The position numbers and the translations under genes are program-made. From the NCBI RefSeq assembly GCF_001619985.1, contig NW_017264194.1, positions 2,351,511 through 2,415,510 on the forward strand: DNA of 64,000 nucleotides. The letters run 5' to 3'. Positions 10,768 through 20,962 of the stretch are shown in pieces (within the stretch, counting starts at the first letter, position 1; the number at the start of each line of letters is the position of its first letter). A model generated the notes under the pieces. The model was given only the letters and a program-made list of their open reading frames with translations. It was not told the origin of the DNA and ran no database searches. This stretch comes from Xylona heveae TC161 (Eukaryota > Ascomycota > Xylonomycetes > Xylonales > Xylonaceae).

Positions 10768-13443
10768 GAGACGCTATGTTGTATGTAACGGGGAGCTTCG
10801 TAACCTCTGCAATACCAATTGTGATGGATATTCGATGGCAAACAGTATCACTTGTTGTTTCTTTCCAAACGAACAGTTGAACAATTGACGATAACAGCCT
10901 CTGGAAGGTCAATTGTATAAGAGGGGAAGTGAGGATGACGCTAATGTCCAGAACAACGGTGAGACAAGTATGTGTATACTATTGGTGGTGTGCTAGACGA
11001 CTGACTATATCAACATATTCCATGGAGGAGAGCGGGATCAATATAAAGGAAACGAAAGAAGAAGCACGGCGACTACAGCTCGGACCGGTCGGTGGGCCAC
11101 AAAAAGAAGTTCGTAACGAATCTGACACGACGTAAGAGAGCCAAAGAAAAACGGGAGCATTGGGCAGAAGCAGCTAGTGAAGAGATGGGTCGTCATGATA
11201 CCAATGATGATTCCAGCAAGGGGAGGTAGTTGGTACTTGCGAGATCTGAGAGTTTCCGTCGGCGGCCGGCGGTCTAGTTGCCCGCAATCAGCCCAAGGAC
11301 CAACTAGGTAACCACAGTAGTTAAGGTAAACTAAACTGTTTACTAAACTTTTTTTTCATGTGCGGAGGCGAGTCAATCTAAACGCTTGTTGACCGAAGGG
11401 GCATCGGGGGGCGGACAGACTTGTTGTGCTTTTGGTCATCGCTTTCGGCCAAGCGCAACAGGTTCCTCCGATAAGTTGTGGCTTGATGAAACAAAACAGC
11501 ACCTTTCGTACTTGGAATTCGACTCCGATTTATCCGTATACGACAAACCGTATTTTAAGTAAGCTTACAGTTACAGTAACTAACTATGAAGTAGGAGAGA
11601 AAGCATCTTCATCTCGGATGTTGATTGATCCGGCCTTAGCGCACGCCTCTACGTCAAAGTTGGTTGCTGCAGTTGAATGAGTCCCTGACAATCAGTTACT
11701 TTGTTGGTAATCCCGATTGATCCTCGATCAACTCCTCCTTGCCCTCTTGCATGCTCAAGCACTTGCATGTATAGATCCATTTCATTCGAAAAGTACACTT
11801 CTCTTTTTCTTTTTCCCTCCTCCTGGCGTTACAAGGAAAAAGACCCACGGTTCAAACACTGTTCACACCAATCAATTATAGGGTCTCCCCTTATCATTTC
11901 CGTGCGCCAGTAGTCTGGTCAGCCTACGCAACCACGTTGGAACCAGGTCCCGCAACGTGGGCCTAGGCGAAGGCTCCATTCTCCACAAGGGGACCCGCGA
12001 CACGGAAAAGGCCCTTCATCTCTTACCGGAGTAGATTCAGCGCGGAAATCCTGCGCACCAACATTCACTAAGAAGCAGTTTGAGAAAGTAGAGACCCTCA
12101 TTTTCGTTTCAATACAAATGTCCACTTGGCGATGAATGAATGATTGTATAAAGAACCACAGATTCCGAACGTGGCTTTGCCCCGAACAGCCCATTTGACA
12201 GTGGTTTCACTACTTTGTTTCTGTCATCAATAAGCTGGTATTCTAGAAATGGTGCAATTCAAACCTGGCAAGTAGCTATTCAATTAGACTGTGACTAGCC
12301 ATATGGTCAGATCTTTCCTCTCGGGCCCTGGCCCTGATCCTGGTTTTACTTTGTCAATCTTCTGGCCGAATTGCTTGGCTATGGTCAATTCTGTTTCATT
12401 GAAAGAGCCGACTTCCGGTTTCGCCGACGCAAACCGAGCGGTGGGGCATGTTCAACATATTGTAGCCCGTACTTTGTACTTGCTCTGTCAATAAAATGTC
12501 AGTCAATATTCAGGGCTATTGAGATCTTCAAAGGATTGCATAAAAAATTTTCCTCTCCGGCTCTTATGGCTTGTAATTTCCCCTGCACTGACCGTTGGTT
12601 TGTCTTGCCAACCGTTTTTGATCGATGCCAAGCTCGCAAGTTTAGAAATCCCGAGCACCGAGGCACACAGAAATGCCGAGGTTCGAGGTACCTTCCCTTT
12701 GAGGCCGCTCGGAATGGAAAAACACTTCAATACCCCGACACATAGAAACCACAGCAACGGTGATAAGTTCGGCCGGTGCGGATTTGCAACTTTGCGTCAT
12801 CCCCGGCGGCGGATTTATGACTGACATGTCCGTAGAATATCCGTTCCGATCGTTGAAATAGTTGTATGTCTGATCAATTGATTGAGTCCCGGATCAAAGA
12901 GAGCTAAAAATCTGGATTAAACGCTCTGCCGTTGTTTATCACTCTAAAATTATCCGTCTCTCTTGAACGATAGCCCCTGAAGCATCTGGAAAATGCTAGA
13001 AAGTCTTAGTTGCAAACGGCATTCGACATTCTCTGCAGATCATTCAGAAAACTATGGCTGACATGTATCCCACCGCAACAGTTCCCGGAGAGCCAATGCT
13101 CCTGGCATGGGGGCTTTCCGGGATTAGAATCGCCGAATAGCAAAGTGATCGTGAAAAAAAAGCTCAGGACACTGACTTGAAAATGCATCAGAGACATGAA
13201 AATCTTCCATGGGGAGTAAGCTGCTGTCGCAGCTGTTACAGTAGCCCTGTCAGAGAAATTGTATAGGGTCTCTAGGCAGGGATCATAAATGCGGATCAGA
13301 TTTCCTCCATCTTACGAAAGCACTAACACCTCAAATCCCTGCCGCATGAAGATATTGCCGGGATGGCGCAAGGTAATTATTGCCGTAACCCAGGCGAGCG
13401 AAAAACATTGTTCCAAACCCAAACACAATACAAGTGAATTGTC
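10768..13443. other. Intergenic, 2.7 kb; no supported gene
   Basis: The left part should hold the promoter of the DHA1 gene. Open stretches here are short and show no family motif. One minus-strand frame (13006-13197) begins with a signal-peptide-like run and has four cysteines; it is discussed as a weak finding only. No RNA gene or mobile element was recognised. Confidence 0.5.
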
Positions 13444-14238
13444 TCACGAGCTCTTGTGCTTCTGCTGTTTCCATTTCCTCGAGGCCCCTATGCTCTCCCA
13501 AATATTCCACAGCCCCACCAGACCAGCCAAGGGTGGCATCAAAACCAGACACCAAGCCCACCAAGTCGGACTCGTGCTCTTCACTTCCTTCATGGCCCTT
13601 GCCAATTCTGCCTTCAAATCATCCATTCCATCATCGTTCGTCACTACTACCCCTCTACCCTTTCCTCTTTGCTCTGCGCGTCTCGCTTTCTCTCTCACGT
13701 CGCCCTGACTCTGAATTCTATTCCTCGCATCTTCCTCGGACAAGTGTGTATCTCTCTGTCGTAGCCACTTCAATTGCATCTCTGGGTCGCTCACCGAGAC
13801 GACCATTACAGTGCCGCAAATGGCGTCAAGCCCAGCCTCAAAGAGCAACGGTACGTCGAGCACAACCGCCCAGTGTCCCCGTACATAGTAGTATGCCAAG
13901 GCCTTGTACATTTCCCATCGTACCGCGGGGTGTACGATGCCATTGAGGACCTGTCTGTCCTTTTTCTTCTCAGGAGTGTCACCGAACACTCTGCGGCCTA
14001 GAACGGGGCGATTGAGTGGGCGGCCTTGGCCATCGCTTGGTGAAGGGAGTAGGAGATCTGGTGTTGTTGGGCCAAAGTATGATACAATCTTGTTGTAGCC
14101 GGGCGTACCTGGCTCCACCACTTTGCGAGCTAGAAGGTCGGCATCGATGATGGGAAGGTTATATGGTGTTTGCGAGAGGAGCTGGGAGACGGTAGATTTG
14201 CCCGTTGCGATCGAGCCGGTCAGGCCGATGAGTAGCAT
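13444..14238 (-). CDS. CAB5: Dephospho-CoA kinase
   Basis: The enzyme catalyses the last step of coenzyme A synthesis, ATP-dependent phosphorylation of the 3'-hydroxyl of the dephospho-CoA ribose. The gene is intronless and encodes 264 residues. The P-loop GSIATGKS lies at residues 8-15, followed by the family's IIDADLLARKVVEPGTPG, LNRPVLGRRVFGD, LNGIVHPAVR and WAVVLDVPLLFEAGLD. A C-terminal hydrophobic segment (TWWAWCLVLMPPLAGLVGLW) followed by a basic tail looks like a membrane anchor, as in yeast Cab5-type proteins that sit at mitochondria or the ER; the location is inference. Start at 14238 puts the P-loop at the position usual for the family. It stands alone, with no pathway neighbours. 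Confidence 0.95.
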   Translation of the reverse strand: MLLIGLTGSIATGKSTVSQLLSQTPYNLPIIDADLLARKVVEPGTPGYNKIVSYFGPTTPDLLLPSPSDGQGRPLNRPVLGRRVFGDTPEKKKDRQVLNGIVHPAVRWEMYKALAYYYVRGHWAVVLDVPLLFEAGLDAICGTVMVVSVSDPEMQLKWLRQRDTHLSEEDARNRIQSQGDVREKARRAEQRGKGRGVVVTNDDGMDDLKAELARAMKEVKSTSPTWWAWCLVLMPPLAGLVGLWNIWESIGASRKWKQQKHKSS

Positions 14239-16788
14239 TTCGACGATACGAATAGATTTGTCTGCTGAAATTAGAAAGTATGTTAATGATTAAATAGATG
14301 GAAATGATATATCAAGTCTTATGGAGCACGAAGAGTAGTAACGCACTTGATAAACAAGCCGGCAAGGGTTAAGGGACCAGTTGCGGTGTGTAAGTTAGGT
14401 GGGTAAGGTCCTTTTTGGCTTAGTGTAGCGTGGGGAATGTCATTGAGCTTGGGCCACTGGTTGCCGCCACTGCGATGTGGCTGGTGAGTTAAGATAACCT
14501 GTTAGTTAGCCTAACTGATCACTGCCAAAATTGCTCTTTCCCAATCCAGCCAATATATTTCCACTTCACTTGCTGCGTAAAAAGGATTGACATAAACTGA
14601 AAGAGGGAATTATGTCGAGAGATGGAATAGAGGAAGTGACAACAAACAGTGAAAGTACTCAGTCACCTGTGTGCCTTCCTCTTTCCTCTATCTCGTACCC
14701 TTGGCCAGGGCAGTATAAGAAGGACCATGTGACGCCGCTCCTTTCAGACTCTCTTCAACCTCCCTCTTCATCTTACTATCCAAAATTATATTATCTAATT
14801 TATTCAATGTTATTCTGCTCCTCATATCTCTTCAACTTTTGTTTTCTGAAATCATTCGTGTATTTGCTCCTTTCTAGTCTCATCCGAATAAACATGTCGA
14901 TGATGATAACTGTCCAGACAATGATCAGCCAGCACAAACTCACGAACTCCTTGAGACTAATGATACCGTCGAGCGTATTCCAGAATCTAAACGGGTTGAA
15001 CGCGTCAACCAAGTCGTCGTTCAAAGAAGAGCGATGAGACGATCGATCCAAGTTGGGCCCGCTTCTACATTCTCTGATCATTGTCAAACTGATGAAAATT
15101 ATAAAAATGGTGGATGGAATCCGAGCAAGAATATCATGCTTGATAATTTTTTTTTTTTTTTTTTTCTTTTTCAACATTCTGAGACCACTGGTCCACCCCC
15201 ATGTCAAGGGAGTATATCCGCGAATCAAGACGACGCTCATTTATTTGAGAAGTTGTTAAATGCGGGAAATCGACCGAGCTCGAGCTCCATGTGCCCAATG
15301 AGATCGCACTATATACTCCTGACTGGATAATTCCCACCCGGCTCTCAAACTCAAACGGAAGTTGGGGTTTGCCTCGGAAGCTTATTTCACCAGTGGTTTT
15401 ATCTCCCAAAGAAAGCGATTCTCCAAAAGAAATCGACGGCATTTCATATATACACAGTGTTGTTTCTGCACCAAGAAAATGAAGAAGGCTGCAAAAGCAG
15501 CCAAAGAGTCAAATGCCAATCTGCCTAAACGGAAGTCAAAAAGACAACATCATTGCCCTGGGCAAGGTGCAGCTAGGGAGGGGAACTACAGATGGAAAGA
15601 TAGAAACAGAGAAACAGCAATAAGCAGAATTGCTTAAAAGGCACTGAGAGACCGGCCTATGACTGCTCTGAATCATACAGTTTATCTGAATTTGAAGCAA
15701 CATTTTCCGGAGAATACCGATTTGCTTTGCAAATAGAATGCGCACTAAGACCATGTCAAAGAGTATGATGAGGTATAGTAACATCCTGATAGCCTTCATG
15801 ATCTATTGGTTGTCTTTTGGTCTGATTCTCGTATGCTGATTGATCAGATAGATCAAGTCATCAGTGTACTCGGCAATTCTATTCATTCAATTTCTCTTTT
15901 TGACAAGCTTATTCTCAGGTGGATTCGCTACCTGTTCAGAATAGATTCTTGGGGGAGGTTGCTTCGTCTCCTGGAGATGGAAGGCTGCATGGCTCTACGT
16001 TCTGTTACCAGGTGGCGCCGGTATTGGAGTTATCAGAAATATCGGCGATGGTGTCGGCGGGCACGCCTAAATAAGCATTTCTTTCGAAAGGGACTTACGG
16101 ACGCCAAAGGTCAATATAATTTGCGCCGTCATAGCACTCGGCATGCCCGGAGCAATGAGTTCTTGAAGATAATCCACAATACTAAGAATTTCCGGAGCTG
16201 AAAAAGCGTTCGCTGAAAGGAGGATCTCGATTTGTAAAGCAGAGGCATATGCTTGACAACACGGCAACCACGATAATTCTCAGTTGGCAACGCAAGTCCG
16301 TTGGTGCCTTGCAGGAATTTTCCTAGTCTCGTTATCCAAGGATTCATCTGTGGCACTTCATGGACATGTGGTCACTATGACCAAAGAAAAGTTTCGTTCA
16401 TCCACCATCGACTTCCCCAAGCCAAATGCTGACCTGGACGCGCTTTCTGGTGGTTGAATTAGAACAAACCAAAAAGACGGCCAGGTAGGACTCCTCACCT
16501 ATCAAGTACGTTTTTGAAGATGCAGTATATACCTGTATTTGTAGCCATATAGTGAAACAAGGAGGTCACAAAGGATAGTAAGAGAATATGATCCGGGCCC
16601 CGGAGTGGGCTGACTATACACTTTATTATAGGACGATGAGGCATCCGAAACAAGAAATAAAATCACTGAAGGTCGTCTTCGTTACGGATATAGAACGAGC
16701 CATGTTGGAAACGAAAACGGATATGAACATTAAAAATGAAAATGCATCATTTAAAACTCTTCAATATATAGAAGAGCCAGATAACGGC
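14239..16788. other. Intergenic, 2.5 kb; unresolved coding-like stretches
   Basis: No gene could be modelled with confidence. Several overlapping plus-strand frames between 14878 and about 15770 have hydrophilic, protein-like composition, and one stays open for 151 codons (14878-15330), but they lie in different frames and I could not link them with convincing splice sites. A T19 run occurs at 15147-15165. A minus-strand frame near 16099-16279 also looks protein-like, but the only splice that extends it needs a 32-nt intron. A decayed or multi-exon gene remains possible. Confidence 0.45.
15147..15165. repeat. T19 homopolymer run
   Basis: An uninterrupted run of 19 T followed by CTTTTT, inside the unresolved intergenic region. 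It could be a polypyrimidine tract of an intron if a gene exists here. Confidence 0.9.
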
Positions 16789-18948
16789 TCATGCTGAATG
16801 CTCATCAACCTCTCCTGACCGCCGCTCATCATGCAACTGTAACGACGACGCAGATGCCGACGCCGCTGACCCAGACAAACTACGTCTGTGTAATACCCCT
16901 ACCCCTCCTTGATCACCGCCGCTTCTCCGCACATGTGCATGCGCATGCACGCCCCACCCCCGCTGGAGTAAATCCCCCACTTCTTCTAAACTGAGGCCGG
17001 ACGTCTCCGGGTATATGAGCCAGACGAGGACCCAGCCCACGACGCAAATAACGGCATACAGTGCAAAAGTAAGAGTAGGGGACAGATAGTCCATCATGGG
17101 AAGGAACGTGAGGCCAATGACGAAATTGCTTCCCCAGTTTGTGGCCGTGGCGAGAGAAGAGCCGAGGGAGCGGACGGAGAGAGGGAACAGTTCGCTTTGT
17201 TGCCAGGGGACATTGCCGATGCCGGATGCGTAGCCGCAGACGTAGATGATCATGGCGACGAGGATGGTGAGGATGGCGAAATTGTTGTCGTGTGGGGTGG
17301 GTGTGTCACTGGGGGAAACACTGGGAGTATCGATACCGCTACTGCTACTGCTACTGCCACTGCTACCACTACCAGAAACTCCTACTCCGCCTCTGCTGGA
17401 GAGAGTACCACCGGCAACGCTGGTGCTGGTCGTAGTACTAGGCATAGATTTAAGATGCACAAAATGAAAAGCCGCGGAACTAATCGCCAGACCTAGTATC
17501 ATGACGGGAATAGAATAGAGTAGGATCCGACGACGTCCGATGCGGTCAATTAGGGCGAATGCGAGGAGCGTGAAGATAAAGTTGGTAATGGCAATGGAGA
17601 GGGAGGTTAATGTTGGCGAACGGAATCCTACAATGGAGAAGATGGTGGCGGAGAAGTACATGAGAGAGTTCTGTTTAATTGAAGAATTAGTGAATAGTCT
17701 GGCGAGTGAGAAAAGGCGTAAAATTGGATAGAGGAGGACTTACAAACCCGCAAAGCTGCTGTAATCCTTGGAGTAAGCAGGCAATGGTCAGAGCTCGTCG
17801 GTTTGAAGCAACGCCGCATAACTCGCCGGCTTGGTCATGAACGCGCGCGAGGCCCAAGCAAGACGTGCGTTTTGCCGGTCCCCGGCCATGGCCATGGCGT
17901 GTGCGGTGGGCGTCTTCTTCGAGAATCTCTTCGTCAATCGCGCGAAGAACAGTAAGCGCCACTTGGCGCATGCCCGGGCCAGAGCCATAGACTTGCTCGA
18001 GAACGCGCTTTGCGGCATCAATTTTTCCGGCCTTGACGAGCCAGCGCGGGGTGTCGGGCAAGAAGCCAAGCATGAGCGCCTGGAGGACGGCTGGAAGCGC
18101 ACCCAGGCCTAGGGACCATCGCCATCCGGATAGGTGTGAGGAACACACATAGCCCACGAGATAGGCGACAACTTGACCGCCGGTAATGAAGAGGGTGAAG
18201 ATTGTCACGAGCCGTCCGCGATACGATGATGGAGCTAGCTCAGAAATGTACCTGCAGGACATGACATGCCATTGTCGGTGGTTAACATGCCATTTTGCTT
18301 TTGACTTCCGGGGAAATCATCTGGAAGCTACGTACAGTGGCACCACCATGCTTGCAGCCCCGATTGCCAAGCCCACGATGCCTCTCCCCGCAACCATTCC
18401 CCAGACGCTGGCGGTGCAAGCCTGCCATAGGGCTCCGAGGATGAACAGTGCATCGGCCACTAAAATGAGCTTTTTCCGGCCCAGCCGATCGGCCAGGATA
18501 CCGGCCAGCGGACTGACAAGGAGGGCCAGGAGACTGGTGCATGAGGTGATGATGCTCTTATCGGCGGTGGTCAAGACTCGTCCCGACAACCCGCTCTGAA
18601 TGCTCACTAGAGCAGACGAGATGACACCGGTGCTGGAGGGAAAAGAATCTCCATCAGTTCAGTGCCCGTTGACTTGGCCACATCTAAGAAAAGTGCTTGG
18701 GCCGGATCAGGAGATGTGAATAATGCTGCTCACTCATATCCAAAGAGCAGGCCACTAATACCTGCAGTGCAAGTTAGGGTCCAAAGAAAGCGACCTGGAC
18801 GATGGATCTGGCTTTGATGCAAGGCCTGGGGTTCGTCGCGTGAGTGAATCTCAGGGCTGGTATGCTCGAGCCCAGTAGACGGGTCTCGAATCAGCGGGAC
18901 ATGAGAGACATCTTCACCTTGTTGCATGTTCTCTCGTCCTCGGAACAA
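16789..18948 (-). CDS. MFS sugar porter, myo-inositol transporter type
   Basis: A 12-TM proton-coupled solute importer of the sugar porter family. Exons in gene order are 18948-18734, 18632-18336, 18251-17744 and 17670-16789 (introns 101, 84 and 73 nt), giving 633 residues. Splicing rebuilds LLFGYDTGVISSALVSI at the TM1 end, a hallmark of the family. Other signatures are ADRLGRKKLIL, GRGIVGLAIGAASMVVPLYISELAP, PDTPRWLV, LQGLQQLCGFNSLMYFSATIF (close to the inositol-transporter form GLQQ..G.NSLMYFS), DRIGRRRIL and the terminal PETSGLSLEEV. Odd features are a Ser/Gly/Thr/Pro-rich insert of about 45 residues between two membrane segments of the C-terminal half, and a long Ser/Ala/Arg/His tail. 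It is divergent from the sugar porter at 20963. Inositol as substrate is inferred from these motifs. Confidence 0.92.
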
Positions 18949-20625
18949 ATTGAACGTTTAGTGAAACATGCAACGGAAGGATTTTCGGGGGGTTGGGCTT
19001 CAAACAATTCAAGCCATGTACAGGGACTGTACATACGGTAGCATCGTACATGTGTAGTGGCATGAGAGACCCTGTGACGAGGCAGCCCATTCCATCTTCT
19101 TTTGGTCTAGTGGATCGACACTTGGCTTGCCGCTTCGGAGAATGACGGGTGGTCTGACGAATCGATGTGATTGGCTGATTCCTCGCTAACACCATGTGCC
19201 TGAATTGTCTCTCTCCTCGCTCGGTCGTTCTCCCCCACTACGCTCACCTCGATTCGAACTCTTGAACACCTGGGGAAATAGAGTCGATCAATTAGATCCC
19301 CCCGCATAATTATTGTGGGCCCATAACATATGCAATATCCCTCTCTGTCTTTTCAATTCTCCCCCCATTGTTCTCTGGCAATTCAGACAAAGTCCATAAC
19401 TGTAGTGTTCTCAGACGAGGATTTGCAGAACGCCCTCGCTACGAGTACGTCATCCTAGGGGCGGGTACCTCATCCGTTCGCTTCCTGCGCCGCGTAACGG
19501 GGATGACAAGAGGCGTTAAGAAAAGCAGGTAATGGTGGGCGCGATAAGAGCGCCGTCATCCTCTTCTGGTTAGAAAGACGGCGGCATGCTGTTCCCTATT
19601 GAGCACAGTGTGCCGCAACAGAAAAAACGATGCCAGGGTGTCCCAGGATACCACACGGCAAGTGACGACGGCCTACGAATACGGCGGCAGACCAAGGTGC
19701 AACCTTGCGTGGCCACTCATTCAAAGTGGAACCCTTGAGTGATTGGGGAAATTCAAAATCTTATTCTTCCCCGTGGAGAAAATGATAATGGGGCTCCCCA
19801 AATCTCTGTTCTCCCCACAGGCTCCACTTTTCTCTATCTCTCCATTCTCCACTTGAGCGCTCTCTCCACGGGGAATGTGGGTACTGTTCTGTATCTTGGA
19901 CCTCAACACTAACCCGGACCAGTATTCATTGAAATTATAGAGAGATAAACGCGCGATTTATCGACGGTTGGTTCTCCACTGGGACTATGACTAACATCAG
20001 TCAGGTGTAGGAACCAGCCATGATTGGGTTTGAGGTTTAACTTCGCCCTTGATTCAATAAGTCATCTTCATGGTTGGCTCCGCGGTGATCCCCGTCCTAT
20101 CAGTGACCGAGCACTATGATCCCCTTGTGTAGAGGTATAGCAGAAAGAGGACATACTGGGTAAACATTACCCCGTAGCGGCTTCGATGCCGCAATTTCAT
20201 TTGTTGGTCATTCAAAGTCCTATTCTCTTATTTAATTTGGAGAAATGAGACTATCTACCTTCGTCCCTAGTGGGTTTGGGCAATGAACATTCTATTGACT
20301 CTAGAAGGCTTTGGTCAAGCTTTCCGGCCCCGGCTGGCAGGCCACTTCCTTACGCCACTGGAGGATAGGTCGTCTCAACACCCAAGCGGTCAGGTTGTTT
20401 AAGCCTTTCTAGGCCAAAAATATGCCCACCGTTATTGTTGATGTGACCTAGACGAACGATAGCGGATCCGCCGGTCCTCTATCAAGACACGAGGGTCCCA
20501 CTGACGTTTGACGTTCTTTGGAGGAAACAGCGTGATAGTCTTGTTTGCCACGCGATCCAATATTCTCCCCAGAAAGTATGCGGTTAGATGCGACATCCTT
20601 GCATCCATCCCTCCCACTTCAATCT

Positions 20626-20679
20626 CTCCACGGTCTCGTCCCTCCGCATCCCCATCCCCACAGCTAGTTGGTGCCCCAC
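20626..20679. promoter_or_regulatory. Cluster of four CreA-type (SYGGRG) motifs
   Basis: Reverse-complement matches to the carbon-repressor consensus SYGGRG occur at 20626-20631 (CTCCAC), 20642-20647 (CTCCGC), 20656-20661 (CCCCAC) and 20674-20679 (CCCCAC). All lie within 54 nt, about 50-105 nt upstream of a TATA-like ATAAATA (20732-20738). Position upstream of a sugar porter makes glucose repression plausible. Single SYGGRG matches are common by chance, and the stretch is C-rich, so binding is inference. Confidence 0.4.
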
Positions 20680-20858
20680 CCTTTGGCCCGCCCCCCCGAC
20701 ATCTTGTTATTTCAGAGTCTCGTTCTCGAGCATAAATACACAAGATGCTCCCCTCGCTTTTAGAGTCCAGCAATTCTTTCGGGAATCAATCCATCCCATC
20801 TCCATAATACATCACTCGTGTGCCCGGTCTGCCATTGCATGCCTGTGCACAATACACG

Positions 20859-20920
20859 GTACGTCTGAGAGACTCATGATTTTGAAGTGCAAGCAGTCGA
20901 CTGATTGAATGTATTTTTAG
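20859..20920 (+). other. Probable 5' UTR intron of the sugar porter gene
   Basis: A strong donor (GTACGT) and acceptor (TATTTTTAG) bound 62 nt, with a branch-like CTGAT about 17 nt before the acceptor. It lies between the TATA-like box and the start codon at 20963. The main open frame is intronless, so this would be the gene's only intron. Confidence 0.55.
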
Positions 20921-20962
20921 ATTGTCTTCTTTTAATAATCCATATCCTTTTGCTTCCTCAAC

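Larger units (their letters stand above)
18949..20962. promoter_or_regulatory. Divergent intergenic region between two sugar porters
   Basis: A 2-kb region without a credible gene sits between divergently transcribed transporter genes and so should contain both promoters. The right part holds a C/T-rich stretch with CreA-like motifs, a TATA-like ATAAATA at 20732-20738 and a likely 5' UTR intron (separate entries). Open frames here are short and lack family signals. Confidence 0.6.

Noticed and set aside
16010-16279. Minus-strand two-exon gene encoding LSIVDYLQELIAPGMPSAM..
   Set aside because: The only splice that extends it would use an intron of 32 nt, too short for fungal splicing, and a stop lies just upstream of the open part. 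No family match was recognised.
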